Positions 45,601 to 53,622 of a DNA stretch of 64,000 nucleotides are shown here, in pieces. The notes under the pieces were generated by a model. The model ran no database searches. It was given only the letters and a program-made list of their open reading frames with translations, and was not told the DNA's origin. Origin of the DNA: Streptomyces uncialis (GTDB lineage: Bacteria > Actinomycetota > Actinomycetes > Streptomycetales > Streptomycetaceae); assembly GCF_036250755.1 (NCBI RefSeq), contig NZ_CP109583.1:6425501-6489500 (forward strand). The letters are read 5' to 3'. Positions within the stretch are counted from its first letter, which is position 1. Each line of letters starts with the position of its first letter. Made by a program: the position numbers and the translations under genes.

Positions 45601-48484
45601 GGCCGGTCTGACGGTCGACAGCCTGACGCCGCAGGGCTGGACATGCACCGCCGAGCCGGGCAGCGCCCCGCTCGACGGCCCGCTCACCCTGACCTGCGCG
45701 CCCGTGGACGACGACGGCGAGCCGAGACCGCTCCGCAAGGGCGTGACCACCGCACTGGACGTACCGGTCACCCCGACCACGTCGGGCCGGATCTGCGTCC
45801 CCGCCTCCGTCACGGGCCCCATGCATGACCCGCGCCCCGCGAACAACGAGGCCACGGGGTGTGTGCGGGTCGGCCCCGCGACCGCCGGACTCGCGCTGAC
45901 GAAGACCGACGGCCGGGACGACGTGGCCGTGGGCGAGGAGTACGGCTACACCCTGGAGGCGGCCAACCTGCTGCCCGGCGAACGGATCACCGGCGCCACC
46001 CTCACCGACACCCTCCCGGACGGGCTGGAGTTCGTGTCCGCGACCGACGGCGGCACCGTCAGCGACCAGGGCGACGCCGACGCCTTCGGCAACCGGCCGG
46101 GCGGCACGGTGACCTGGACACTGGGTGACCTGGGCCGTGCGGGGGTCCCCTCCCCGGACGGCGACCGTACGACGGGCGGTACCGGTGCCACCGCGACGGT
46201 CGAGGTGCGGGTGCGGGTGCTGCCCGGGGCCCGCGGCGCGGTCGTCAACTCCGCCCGCGTCACCGCCCCCGACCCCGCCCACAGCGGGCGGACACTGACC
46301 GCCGACGTCTCGGACACCGACGCGGTCCGCGCCCTGACCCTGACCAAGGTGTCGGGCATCCCGTCCGCCGGGGTCAGCGCCGGTGACACCGTCACGTACA
46401 CGGTGACGGCGACGAACTCCGGGACGGCCGACCACACGCTGTCCACCCCCGCCGTGCTCACCGACCATCTGGACGGAGTCCTGGACGACGCGTCGTTCGT
46501 GACCGGTTCCGCGTCCGTGACCACCGGCGGCGGCCCCTCCGAGCCCCTGCCCGACCCGTCGGACGGAGTCCTGCGGTGGGCGGGCGCCCTCGCGGTCGGC
46601 GACACCGTCACCCTCACCTACCGGGTACACGTCGACAGCGACAGCGACGGCGACCACACGCTGCGCAACACCGCGTACGGCGCCGACGAAGGAACCGTCT
46701 GCGACAGCACGGCCGGCCGCGACGAGGACGGGGTGCCCTGCGCCACGACCACCGACGGCTTCGCCCCGCTGCTCGCCAAGTCGGTCCGCTCGGCCGAGCA
46801 GCGCGACGACGGCCGCTGGACGGTCGTCTACGACCTGGAGGTCACCAACCCCGACCCGCACCGCCCGGCCCGCTACGACCTCGCGGACGACCTCCGCCCC
46901 GGCGCGGGCATCGACGTGACCGGCACGAGGGTGAGCGCCCCGGACGGCGTCACCGGGAACGACGACTGGAACGGCACCGGCGAACTCGCCACGGACGTGG
47001 AACTCCCCGGCGGCGCCACCCACGAGTGGGCCGTGACCGTCACCGCCGACGCGCACGGCACGGCCGGGACCGCCCCGGGGCTCTGTGTCGACGGCGCCGC
47101 GGGCGGCTTCGCCAACCGCGCCACCCTCACCCTCACCGACGGCTCGCGGCGCACCGCGGACTCCTGCGCCGCCCCCGCGAAGCCGACCGTCACCAAGACG
47201 GTCGACGGCGCGCCGCGGCGCAACGCCGACGGCACCTGGGACATCGGCTACGTCATCACCGTCACCAACGAGTCGCGTACCGCGGCCGGCGGTCTCGTCC
47301 ACAAGCTGGACGACACCCTGTCGTTCCCCCGGGGCGTCCGCGTCCTGAAGGTGACGGCCGACAGCGGCGGCGCGACCATGAACCCGCGCTTCAACGGCGG
47401 CCTCACCAAGGTCGGCGACGCCACGGTCACCCCGGACACGGCCCTGTTCACCGGGACGCACCGGGTTCCGGCGGCGACCGGCGACGGCCCCGGGACACGG
47501 GAGTACCGGGTGACGGTCACGGCGCGGTCGGACGCGATGCACCTGACCGCCGAGGACGTGGCGTGCGGCCCTGAGGGAGGCCGGGGTTACGGCAACTCCG
47601 TGTCGCTGACCTCGACGGACACGGTCGTCGGCCGGGCCACCGCCTGCGCCGCGATCACCGTCCCGAAGCTCCACTTCACGAAGACCGCCGACACCTCGGG
47701 CCCGGTGCACCCGGGCGACACGGTGACGTACACGGTCACGGCCCGCAATGTCGGTGACGCGGACTTCGTGGCGGGCGACCCGGCGGGCGTCGAGGACGAC
47801 ATGTCCGATGTCCTCACCCACACCCGGTTCAACGGCGACGCGAAGGCCACCGCCGGGAAGGTGGTGATCGGTGACGCACGGATGCTGTGGTCGACCCCGG
47901 TCAGGGCGGGCGGCACCGAGACACTCACCTACTCGGTCACCGTCAAGAAGGTCACCGGCGAGGGCGCCCGTATCGTCAACGGCCTCTCCCGGATCGGCGT
48001 CACCCCCGACAAGGACCCCGGCCCCGGCCCCACGCCCACACCTGGCACGAACCCGAGCGGTGCGCCGAGCGGCGGGTCCGGCGGTATCGGGAGTGGTGGC
48101 GGGAGCGGGAGTGGTTCGGGTAGCGGTAGCGGCTCGGGCGGTGCGTCCGGTGGTTCCGGTGGTTCCGGCGGCGCAGGGTCCGCGAACGGCGGCTCCGTTG
48201 AGGGTGGTTCCGGTAGCGGTGCGAACGCCGGTGCGGTCGGTGGCTCCGTCGGCGGTGCGGCCGGTGGTGCCGGTGGGCGGCCGGGGGAGTGTCCCGCGCG
48301 GGCGTCCGCCGTCCCCGGTCAGAACTGCGTGGTCACGACGGCCGTGACGCCGAAGCCGTCGTCCTGGCTCGCGAGCACCGGGTCCGACCTCGTCGCCACC
48401 GCATTCGTCGCGGGTGCCGCCTTCCTCGGCGGCGCGGCACTGCTGATCACCGCCCGACGACGCGCCCACCGCGCCAGGCCCTGA
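42629..48484 (+). CDS. Giant sortase-anchored surface protein with DUF11-type repeats
   Basis: 1951 residues from GTG 42629, after AGGAGGAAT; the frame also opens upstream but without a start signal. Sec signal peptide: TFAALAAFALVAGLLMPAMTAQA-AP. The long beta-rich ectodomain contains several DUF11-like modules, for example LTKTDGRDDVAVGEEYGYTLEAAN (about 1090), LTKVSGIPSAGVSAGDTVTYTV (about 1240) and FTKTADTSGPVHPGDTVTYTV (about 1683). A Gly/Ser-rich stalk of about 70 residues leads to LASTG (1914-1918), the LAxTG motif of class E sortases, a hydrophobic span and RRRAHRARP. It is probably bound to the cell wall and may act in adhesion. Not part of an operon that I can see. Confidence 0.92.
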   Translation: MAYRKGTLRAAIRRRGTFAALAAFALVAGLLMPAMTAQAAPGTAVLDVSVEAVDPTTGAPQTTASFGTHDNSVAYKVGYSCAASDCVGATVRMSPSQPDPYGLSAAPLLSYTNWTPPAGLPGASVGGTDATGRTITLGDLTAGRSGTFLVVYTIASSGSYTTPKPAQYYPSGFSVRMSATMDATSAVGPATADAAPVTWTSSVPSPSIAMASPGSVRPGTNVSWNVSMGTGSFARISGSVITGTSQWIAAGNYTVVEKLDPRAVYVSSSGGGVYDRAAHSITWSLGTKDAPVATASGGWGWAGVGQWTSRAPYTPRSVTVNYPVGGFTSDPGGCDFEERVTTTAEVTATYLDPERTTRSASSTMSHTVSCYDPFPRADVAKDSTNSGSSGAVRLLNVPPDVTGLTCPSGGRDDWNRVCAPGSALAPFADSLYSWSVVARNQSNAAGVAVIEDDTLGQPDAPVDRITTTSTTPAATIAWTLNNGTSGTSNGTASAPPGTWYTKARITSGTLAPPNIRPGDTGSNGFGAYFSYPVKKTAPIGERRTNTATATMSWPGSGLDPRELGPVSRTIQFRAYPKTNAAKPAFAAAFATTPVIEGGGNAVPGKKVTFSLRGATSGIPADADITPQYVFLAPAGWTVDADSASFPAGSVPDGVVLDHTTKTVGGVSREAVVATWPSGVSFGENTTWPNMTVAARPGFGVTAGTRSTATAWAGDFRHTWTSAEATYANAVQDAPDIDGDGSTDEWFSSAAQNVTVSSADGLSAVKEICLPTPGAPDGCAWLSDPDQLVGVAPTATDIRYRVTLKNTGNTTLSEVVAYDVLPHTGDRGTSAGTASTPRGSTFDETLDSVPDISANLRLEYSASTNPARAEVNPAAPGTTDDWGPGPAGKKAVRATVTGDLAPGQEAAFVFVAAVAPGTEADAVACNSVALDSRQTLPSEPRPVCAATQEADLEAGVPERLPLQVGRPGVLPFTVTHGGGSRETAATVTVAVPAGLTVDSLTPQGWTCTAEPGSAPLDGPLTLTCAPVDDDGEPRPLRKGVTTALDVPVTPTTSGRICVPASVTGPMHDPRPANNEATGCVRVGPATAGLALTKTDGRDDVAVGEEYGYTLEAANLLPGERITGATLTDTLPDGLEFVSATDGGTVSDQGDADAFGNRPGGTVTWTLGDLGRAGVPSPDGDRTTGGTGATATVEVRVRVLPGARGAVVNSARVTAPDPAHSGRTLTADVSDTDAVRALTLTKVSGIPSAGVSAGDTVTYTVTATNSGTADHTLSTPAVLTDHLDGVLDDASFVTGSASVTTGGGPSEPLPDPSDGVLRWAGALAVGDTVTLTYRVHVDSDSDGDHTLRNTAYGADEGTVCDSTAGRDEDGVPCATTTDGFAPLLAKSVRSAEQRDDGRWTVVYDLEVTNPDPHRPARYDLADDLRPGAGIDVTGTRVSAPDGVTGNDDWNGTGELATDVELPGGATHEWAVTVTADAHGTAGTAPGLCVDGAAGGFANRATLTLTDGSRRTADSCAAPAKPTVTKTVDGAPRRNADGTWDIGYVITVTNESRTAAGGLVHKLDDTLSFPRGVRVLKVTADSGGATMNPRFNGGLTKVGDATVTPDTALFTGTHRVPAATGDGPGTREYRVTVTARSDAMHLTAEDVACGPEGGRGYGNSVSLTSTDTVVGRATACAAITVPKLHFTKTADTSGPVHPGDTVTYTVTARNVGDADFVAGDPAGVEDDMSDVLTHTRFNGDAKATAGKVVIGDARMLWSTPVRAGGTETLTYSVTVKKVTGEGARIVNGLSRIGVTPDKDPGPGPTPTPGTNPSGAPSGGSGGIGSGGGSGSGSGSGSGSGGASGGSGGSGGAGSANGGSVEGGSGSGANAGAVGGSVGGAAGGAGGRPGECPARASAVPGQNCVVTTAVTPKPSSWLASTGSDLVATAFVAGAAFLGGAALLITARRRAHRARP

Positions 48485-48620
48485 CCTCCGCTCTCCCGTC
48501 CACCTCGCTCCCGCGACCCCTCAGGGCCCGCCGCCCCCGGACCTCCCCGCACAGGGCCAGGTGGGTTCGGGTGCGGAGGCCTGGGGAGCGGTGCGCCGGG
48601 GAACCGGGCCGCCCGACGGG

Positions 48621-48857
48621 TCAGCCATGGCGGCGCGCGAGCGCGTCACCCGCCGCCCCCACCGCGACACCGAGGATGACCATTGCCGCGTAGCTGTACG
48701 TCTCATATCCGTCCACCGTGAGATAGCGGACGAATCCCATGAAGTGAATCCAGCCGAGCCACTCGCGCAGCAGCCCGCTCGCGCCGCCGACGACCAGGAT
48801 GAAACAGATCAGTCCGGTGAAGACGGTCAGGGGGGAGTTGGGGGTGGAGGAAGTCAT
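48621..48857 (-). CDS. Small membrane protein
   Basis: 78 residues with two hydrophobic segments: LTVFTGLICFILVVGGASGLL and SYAAMVILGVAVGAAGDALA. The middle (EWLGWIHFMGFVRYLTVDGYETY) is aromatic-rich. Family not recognised. It is downstream of the surface protein gene on the opposite strand, with 137 bp between stops. Confidence 0.75.
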   Translation of the reverse strand: MTSSTPNSPLTVFTGLICFILVVGGASGLLREWLGWIHFMGFVRYLTVDGYETYSYAAMVILGVAVGAAGDALARRHG

Positions 48858-48932
48858 GGCTCGAATCTAGGCAGGCGTCGCCACTCCCCGGAACGGGCTC
48901 GGGGTGGTGGTCCGTCGACCGAAGTCGGTGGT

Positions 48933-50360
48933 TCACGGCGCGGGCTCGTACTTAAGTCGCGGAGCCGTCCGGGGAATCGGGCCGGGGCTCGTCCTCGGGT
49001 GCGTCCGGCCGTTGGTGTGGAGGTACCGGGCGGTGCCGTCCGTGAAGTCGTGGAGCGCGACCGTCCGGGCGTCCTCCAGCGGGTCGGTCGGCGGCATCAG
49101 GAAATGCGTTCCGCTGACCGGGAGCAGTTCGTGGCGGACGCGGTCGGGCTTTTGGAGGAACGCGGCCGTCGTCGGGTCGAGGTCCAGGGTCACGTACAGC
49201 CTTCCGCGCTCGCCCGACACCTCGTACCGTGCGCCGGGCCGTTCGTAGACGCCCGTGTACCGGGACGGGTCGAGGTCGAGGGCCGGGTCCGGTACGGGCG
49301 GGCCGGGGACGGTGGCCGTGCCGAGGCCGGTCAGGATCTCGTGGAACACCGCCCGGAAGAAGCTCTCCCGGGGTCCGCCGTTCGTCAGCATGACGACGGC
49401 GGTGCCGGAGTCCGGCAGGAGCCGCAGCCGGGCGTGCTGGCCGATCGTGCTGCCGTCGGACGCGTAGACGGTCTCGCCGTGCCAGTCGCACACCATGAGA
49501 CCGAGCGCCCACTGCGGCCCGAACAGATACGGGTCCGGCACCGGCACCCGTGAACTCCTCATCTCCCGGACGCTCTCCGCCGGGACGACGCGCCTTCCGT
49601 TCGGCGCGATGCCTTCGTGGAGGAGGACATGCGCCAGGGCGAGCGTCTCCCGGGTCGTGGAGGTGATGTTGCCGCCGGGGCCGAAGGCGCGCGGCAGATG
49701 GTCCACCGGTGTGACGAGGGGGCCTTCCGCCAGGGAGCGGATCAGGTGCCCGGTCGCGGCCCGGGTCGCGTCGACCTGTTCATGGCGGGTGTGCGTGCTG
49801 GTCAGGCCCATGGGGTCGAAGAGGCGGTCCCGCATGACCTCGTCCCAGGGTTTGCCGTCCCGTACCTCCAGGACGCGCGCGAGGATCGCGTAGCCCAGCG
49901 CCGCGCTGTATCCGTGGGTACTGCCGACCGGGAAGACCTGGGTCGCGCCGGCCGCGTTCCCGACCATCCGCTCCAGGACGTCGTCGCCCTCGCCGGGATC
50001 GCCGTAGGACTCCTCGGTACCGCCGGTGTGGTGCAGCAGGTGGCGTGGTGTCACCTTGGCGGACGCCTCCGGATCGGTCACCGTGAAGCCGGGCAGCCAT
50101 GTCCGCACCGGCTCGTCCAGATCCGCCTTCCCCTCGGCGACCAGCTGCATGAAGGCCAGCGCGGTCCATGTCTTGGTCTGGGAGCCGCACTGGTAGACGG
50201 TGTCCGTCGTCACGGGCTGCCGCGTCTCCACGTTCCTGACGCCTGCCGCGAGTTCGGTGATCCTCCCGCCGTGGAGCACGCCGATCGCCGCGCTCGGTAT
50301 CCCGTACTCCGCCAGCAGTTCGGCCAGCCGCGCCACGATCCGCGGTACGTCGACCGTCAT
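48933..50360 (-). CDS. Serine hydrolase, beta-lactamase/PBP fold
   Basis: 475 residues, no signal peptide. The catalytic S-x-x-K is in YQCGSQTKTWTALAFMQLV. HLLHHTGG and the long C-terminal domain (SRYTGVYERPGARYEV...) are as in class C-like esterases. The usual Tyr-x-Asn triad is replaced by YSAALGY at the expected place, so the third catalytic position lacks Asn. Cytoplasmic ester hydrolysis is a reasonable guess. The start overlaps the stop of the 86-residue gene upstream by ATGA, so the two form an operon. Confidence 0.88.
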   Translation of the reverse strand: MTVDVPRIVARLAELLAEYGIPSAAIGVLHGGRITELAAGVRNVETRQPVTTDTVYQCGSQTKTWTALAFMQLVAEGKADLDEPVRTWLPGFTVTDPEASAKVTPRHLLHHTGGTEESYGDPGEGDDVLERMVGNAAGATQVFPVGSTHGYSAALGYAILARVLEVRDGKPWDEVMRDRLFDPMGLTSTHTRHEQVDATRAATGHLIRSLAEGPLVTPVDHLPRAFGPGGNITSTTRETLALAHVLLHEGIAPNGRRVVPAESVREMRSSRVPVPDPYLFGPQWALGLMVCDWHGETVYASDGSTIGQHARLRLLPDSGTAVVMLTNGGPRESFFRAVFHEILTGLGTATVPGPPVPDPALDLDPSRYTGVYERPGARYEVSGERGRLYVTLDLDPTTAAFLQKPDRVRHELLPVSGTHFLMPPTDPLEDARTVALHDFTDGTARYLHTNGRTHPRTSPGPIPRTAPRLKYEPAP

Positions 50361-50617
50361 CGCGGGAGACCGACCGCGTTCGCGGCGTCCGCCTCGAAGT
50401 ACTCCGTCGTGGCGTAGGCACCGGCGTGCGCCTCGAAGAATTCCCTCACCCCGTCCACGGAGTCATGGCTGATGATGTTCACCGCCTTGGCCCCGCCCTT
50501 GCTCGCCACCGCCAGCGTCCATCCGGCGCCCTGGGGGAGTCCGGCGTGTGCCTTCTTCAGCCCGCTCCAGAACTTGTCGTCGTCCGACACGGTCGACACG
50601 GCCATCACCTGCATCAT
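50357..50617 (-). CDS. Small hypothetical protein in operon with serine hydrolase
   Basis: 86 residues: VSDDDKFWSGLKKAHAGLPQGAGWTLAVASKGGAKAVNIISHDSVDGVREFFEAHAGAYATTEYFEAD. This looks like a small alpha/beta fold similar to dimeric ferredoxin-like or EthD-like proteins, though I cannot name the family. ATG at 50617 follows GAGAGGG. Its stop overlaps the serine hydrolase start. Divergent from the MarR-like regulator across the GTTGC operator region. Confidence 0.85.
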   Translation of the reverse strand: MMQVMAVSTVSDDDKFWSGLKKAHAGLPQGAGWTLAVASKGGAKAVNIISHDSVDGVREFFEAHAGAYATTEYFEADAANAVGLPR

Positions 50618-50709
50618 CTGCGCCCTCTCTTTCCGGATGGCGAAAAGCTACGTTGCGTTTTGGTCCGGGTCAACGAAAGGTGGCATGGAAAGGGCAGGTA
50701 AACACCAAT

Positions 50710-50740
50710 CGTTGCAACGGAGTTGCGATTGAATGCAACT
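50710..50740. promoter_or_regulatory. GTTGC-box palindromes, probable operator of divergent regulator
   Basis: CGTTGCAACG (50710-50719) is a perfect palindrome, and AGTTGC-N8-GCAACT (50721-50740) is a perfect inverted repeat. More TTGCAA-like words lie at 50650 and 50763. All sit in the divergent spacer between 50617 and 50817. Confidence 0.72.
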
Positions 50741-50816
50741 GTTCGGCCGTGCCCGCGAGGGCCGTTGCAATGTGTGTCGCTGAACGCAGTTGAACGCAAG
50801 GGGAAGAGGTGTTCCG

Positions 50817-51818
50817 GTGCCGGGAGGCAGGCTGACCCATGAGGACCGGTGTCTGATCGCCGGGTGGCTGGCCGACGGGCTCGGGTACGCCGAGATCGGC
50901 CGGCGGCTCGGCCGTCCGACGTCCACGATCAGCCGCGAGGCCGCCCGCAACAGCGCGCCGGGCGGCTACCTCGCCGACCACGCCCAGGGGGCCGCCGACC
51001 TCCGCGCCCGCCGGAGCGGACCGGCGCGACCGGTCCGGCCCGGACCTGCGGCCGACGAGGGGTTGTCGGGGGATGGGTCGTCGCCCGGGGGTGGCCCGTC
51101 GTCCGGGGAAGGGTGGTCGTCCGAGGGCGGGCGGTGGTCCGGCGAGGTGCGCGCCTTCGTGGACCGCTTCGCGGGTCTGCTGGCCGCGACGGGTCTGCCC
51201 CGGATGACCTCCCGGGTGTTCGTCTCCCTGGTCACCGCCGACGCCGACGGTCTGACGGCGGCCGATCTGGTGCGGCGGCTCCAGGTCAGCCCGGCGTCGG
51301 TGTCCAAGTCCATCGGCTCCCTCGAAGCGATGGAGCTGGTGGTGCGCCGGTCCGATCCCGGTCGGCGCCGCGAGCGGTATCTCATCGACGACGATGTCTG
51401 GCTCCGGGCGTGGCAGGCCGACACCGGCGCGCACGGCGAGATCGCGACCGCCGCGCTGCGGGGCGCCGAGCTCTTCGGCGCGGACACGACGGCCGGGGGA
51501 CGGCTCGACAGGATGGGCCGGTTCTTCGCCCGGCTGAGAGACCAGATGCGCGACAGCACCCTCGCGGACGCCGTCGCGTACGACGTGCTGACCGTGCTCG
51601 CCGCCCTGGTCCACGCGGGTCGGCCGCTCACCCTGGACGCGGTGGCCGCCGCGCTCGGCTGGCCCCGGCACCGCGCCGTCGCCGCCCTCGACGCGCTCCG
51701 GCGGCGGCCGGACCTCGCCGACCCCCTCGCCCTGCGGACCGTCGGACCCGGGACGTACGCCGTCACCGCCAGACCGGACCGTCTGACCCCGGCGCAGCGC
51801 GAAGCGCTGGAGAGGTGA
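50817..51818 (+). CDS. Regulator with two HTH regions (IS30-like HTH plus MarR-like)
   Basis: 333 residues from GTG 50817, after GGGGAAGAGG. The N-terminal HTH (LTHEDRCLIAGWLADGLGYAEIGRRLGRPTSTISREAARN) resembles the DNA-binding segment of IS30-type transposases. After a Gly/Ser-rich linker, a GbsR/MarR-like winged helix follows (GLPRMTSRVFVSLVTADADGLTAADLVRRLQVSPASVSKSIGSLEAMELVVRR). The architecture is unusual for a regulator. It probably binds the GTTGC boxes and controls the divergent hydrolase operon. Confidence 0.85.
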   Translation: MPGGRLTHEDRCLIAGWLADGLGYAEIGRRLGRPTSTISREAARNSAPGGYLADHAQGAADLRARRSGPARPVRPGPAADEGLSGDGSSPGGGPSSGEGWSSEGGRWSGEVRAFVDRFAGLLAATGLPRMTSRVFVSLVTADADGLTAADLVRRLQVSPASVSKSIGSLEAMELVVRRSDPGRRRERYLIDDDVWLRAWQADTGAHGEIATAALRGAELFGADTTAGGRLDRMGRFFARLRDQMRDSTLADAVAYDVLTVLAALVHAGRPLTLDAVAAALGWPRHRAVAALDALRRRPDLADPLALRTVGPGTYAVTARPDRLTPAQREALER

Positions 51819-51830
51819 CCCGCGCGGAGC

Positions 51831-51910
51831 GTGGCGATACGTGGCACCGCATGGCGTCACGTGGCACCGCGTGGCGTCATGTGGCGCCACGTGATGCCAT
51901 GCGGTGCCAC
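51831..51910. repeat. Exactly 10-bp-phased TGGC repeat array
   Basis: Six consecutive decamers from 51831 each begin (G/A)TGGC and end with GATAC, ACCGC, GTCAC or GTCAT. Two more blocks at 51891 and 51901 carry TGCC in the opposite sense. The array begins 13 bp after the regulator stop and lies 180 bp before the HicB-like gene, whose own start region has TGGTGCCA and ATGGCGTCAT. It could be a multi-site operator. Confidence 0.75.
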
Positions 51911-52092
51911 GTCGCCGCGCCAGGCGCTGTGTGACATCACCCGGCGACTGTGTGGTGTCATCGCTTCACGCGCCTCCGCAGCGCTGCTGACCTGCGGCAA
52001 TGCGACCAAGGCGTGACGGGGGAGCCCGTCTCGCCCTGCCGGTGGCACCCCCGGACTTGCGGATGGCGCCACTGTGGTGCCATGATGGCGTC

Positions 52093-52611
52093 ATGGACCT
52101 CACGCCGTACGTCGAAACACTCCGCAGGGAACTGGCGGTGGCCGCCGAAGCCGGGGGTGACGAAGCCCGCGAGCTCGCCGAGCGGCTGACCGCTCCGCTG
52201 GAGTCGGCCACCCGTCTGACCCTGCTGAACGTGCTGTCCGCCGCCATGGACGAGATCACCCGTGAACTCGCCCCCGGCTCGGTCGACGTACGACTGCGGG
52301 GCCTCGACCCCGACTTCGTGGTGGTGCTGCCGCAGCACGAGGAGCGCACCGCGCCGCACGAGGCGCAGCCGCCCGCACCGCTCCCGGCCCCGGCCTCCGC
52401 CGACACCGACGAGGGCGGCACCGCCCGCGTCAATCTGCGGCTGCCGGCCCACCTCAAGGCGCGCGCCGAGGAGGCCGCGAGCCGCGAGGGCCTGTCGGTC
52501 AACGCGTGGCTGGTGCGGGCGGTTTCGGCCGCGGCGGACGGCGGCGCCCGGCCGCGGCCGGCCGAGAGGTCCCGCACCGTCGGACAGAGCTTCACGGGCT
52601 GGGTGCGCTAG
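52093..52611 (+). CDS. HicB/ribbon-helix-helix-like protein
   Basis: 172 residues, ATG 52093. An N-terminal helical part (LTPYVETLRRELAVAAEAGGDEARELAERLTAPLESATRLTLLNVLSAAMDEI) is joined by a Pro/Ala/Glu linker to a C-terminal ribbon-helix-helix (ARVNLRLPAHLKARAEEAASREGLSVNAWLVRAVSAA), as in HicB-type antitoxins. No HicA toxin gene is adjacent, so it is more likely a DNA-binding regulator. It stands at the head of the DUF4097/ABC cluster. Confidence 0.85.
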   Translation: MDLTPYVETLRRELAVAAEAGGDEARELAERLTAPLESATRLTLLNVLSAAMDEITRELAPGSVDVRLRGLDPDFVVVLPQHEERTAPHEAQPPAPLPAPASADTDEGGTARVNLRLPAHLKARAEEAASREGLSVNAWLVRAVSAAADGGARPRPAERSRTVGQSFTGWVR

Positions 52612-52692
52612 CCGCGCCCACGCCCGCCCACTTCACACCCATCACGTCCCACCAGCGGGGACGGCCCACGGACTCATGAGGACGGGACAGCC

Positions 52693-53538
52693 ATGCCTTC
52701 TTTCGACACGCCCGAACCCATCTCGGCCAACGCTCACGTCTCCGCCGGTTCCATCCAGTTCACCGCGGCCAAGACCCTTGAAACGGTCGTCGAGGTACGG
52801 CCCCGCGACCCGAAGCGGAGCCAGGACGTACGGGCCGCCGAGCAGACCGAGGTGACGTACGTGAGCGGCACCCTGACCGTCAGGACGCCCAAGGCGCGTT
52901 ACCTCGTCGGGCCCTCCGGCACCGTCGATGTGACGGTCGAACTGCCCACGGGCTCGCACCTCGACGTCACCGGCGCCTGGGTCCAGGTGCTCGGTGAGGG
53001 GCGGCTCGGCGAGGTCCGGGTGAAGAGCTCGTCCGGTGACGTCCGGCTGGACACGACCGGCCCGCTGCACCTGACCGCCGCGCACGGCTCGATCACCGTC
53101 GAGCGGGTCGACGGCTCCGCCGAGATCACCACCAGCTCCGGCAGTCTGCATATCGGCACCGTCGACGGCCCCGCCGTACTGAAGAACTCGCACGGCAGCA
53201 CGACCGTCGGCAGCGTGACCGGCGATCTGCGGGTGAGGGGCTCCAACGGCGACATCACCATCACCCGCGCCGAGAGCTCGGTCGCCGCCACCACGGCGCA
53301 CGGCACCCTGCGCGTCGCCGATGTCGCCCGTGGCACCGTCCAGTTGGAGACCGCGTACGGCGCCATCGAGATCGGCATCCGCGAGGGCACCGCCACCTGG
53401 CTCGACGTCAGCTCCCACATGGGCCAGGTGCGCAACACGCTCACCGCCTCCGCGAGCCCCGACGAGTCCGAGGACACCGTCGAGGTCCGCGCCCGTACGC
53501 GCCACGGGAACATCGACATCCGCCGCGCCCGCGTCTGA
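52693..53538 (+). CDS. DUF4097 family beta-strand repeat protein
   Basis: 281 residues. The family DUF4097 shows repeating strand units such as SSSGDVRLDTTGPLHLTAAHGSITVERVDGSAEITTSSGSLHIGTVDG and GSNGDITITRAESSVAATTAHGTLRVADV, which stack as a right-handed beta solenoid. No signal peptide. Function unknown. It lies between the HicB-like gene and an ABC exporter, an order that recurs in Streptomyces. Confidence 0.92.
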   Translation: MPSFDTPEPISANAHVSAGSIQFTAAKTLETVVEVRPRDPKRSQDVRAAEQTEVTYVSGTLTVRTPKARYLVGPSGTVDVTVELPTGSHLDVTGAWVQVLGEGRLGEVRVKSSSGDVRLDTTGPLHLTAAHGSITVERVDGSAEITTSSGSLHIGTVDGPAVLKNSHGSTTVGSVTGDLRVRGSNGDITITRAESSVAATTAHGTLRVADVARGTVQLETAYGAIEIGIREGTATWLDVSSHMGQVRNTLTASASPDESEDTVEVRARTRHGNIDIRRARV

Positions 53539-53622
53539 GCCCCGCCCTTCCCCGGCGCGCTCCACCTCTCCACCTCTCCACCTCCCCCTCCGTCCCCACC
53601 AGCCCCCGATCGGGAGAGCCAC

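Noticed and set aside
43361..48469. Minus-strand open frame of 1702 codons opposite the surface protein gene
   Set aside because: Composition (Gly/Arg/Val/His strings, no domains) is that of an antisense shadow of a highly biased GC-rich gene; the plus strand has a signal peptide, repeats and an LAxTG motif.
50817..51818. IS30 transposase remnant
   Set aside because: Only the N-terminal HTH resembles IS30; there is no DDE domain, inverted repeat or target duplication, and the rest is a winged-helix regulator.
52093..52611. HicAB toxin-antitoxin locus
   Set aside because: Only the HicB-like half is present; no small HicA-like frame is adjacent, so a toxin-antitoxin role is not supported.
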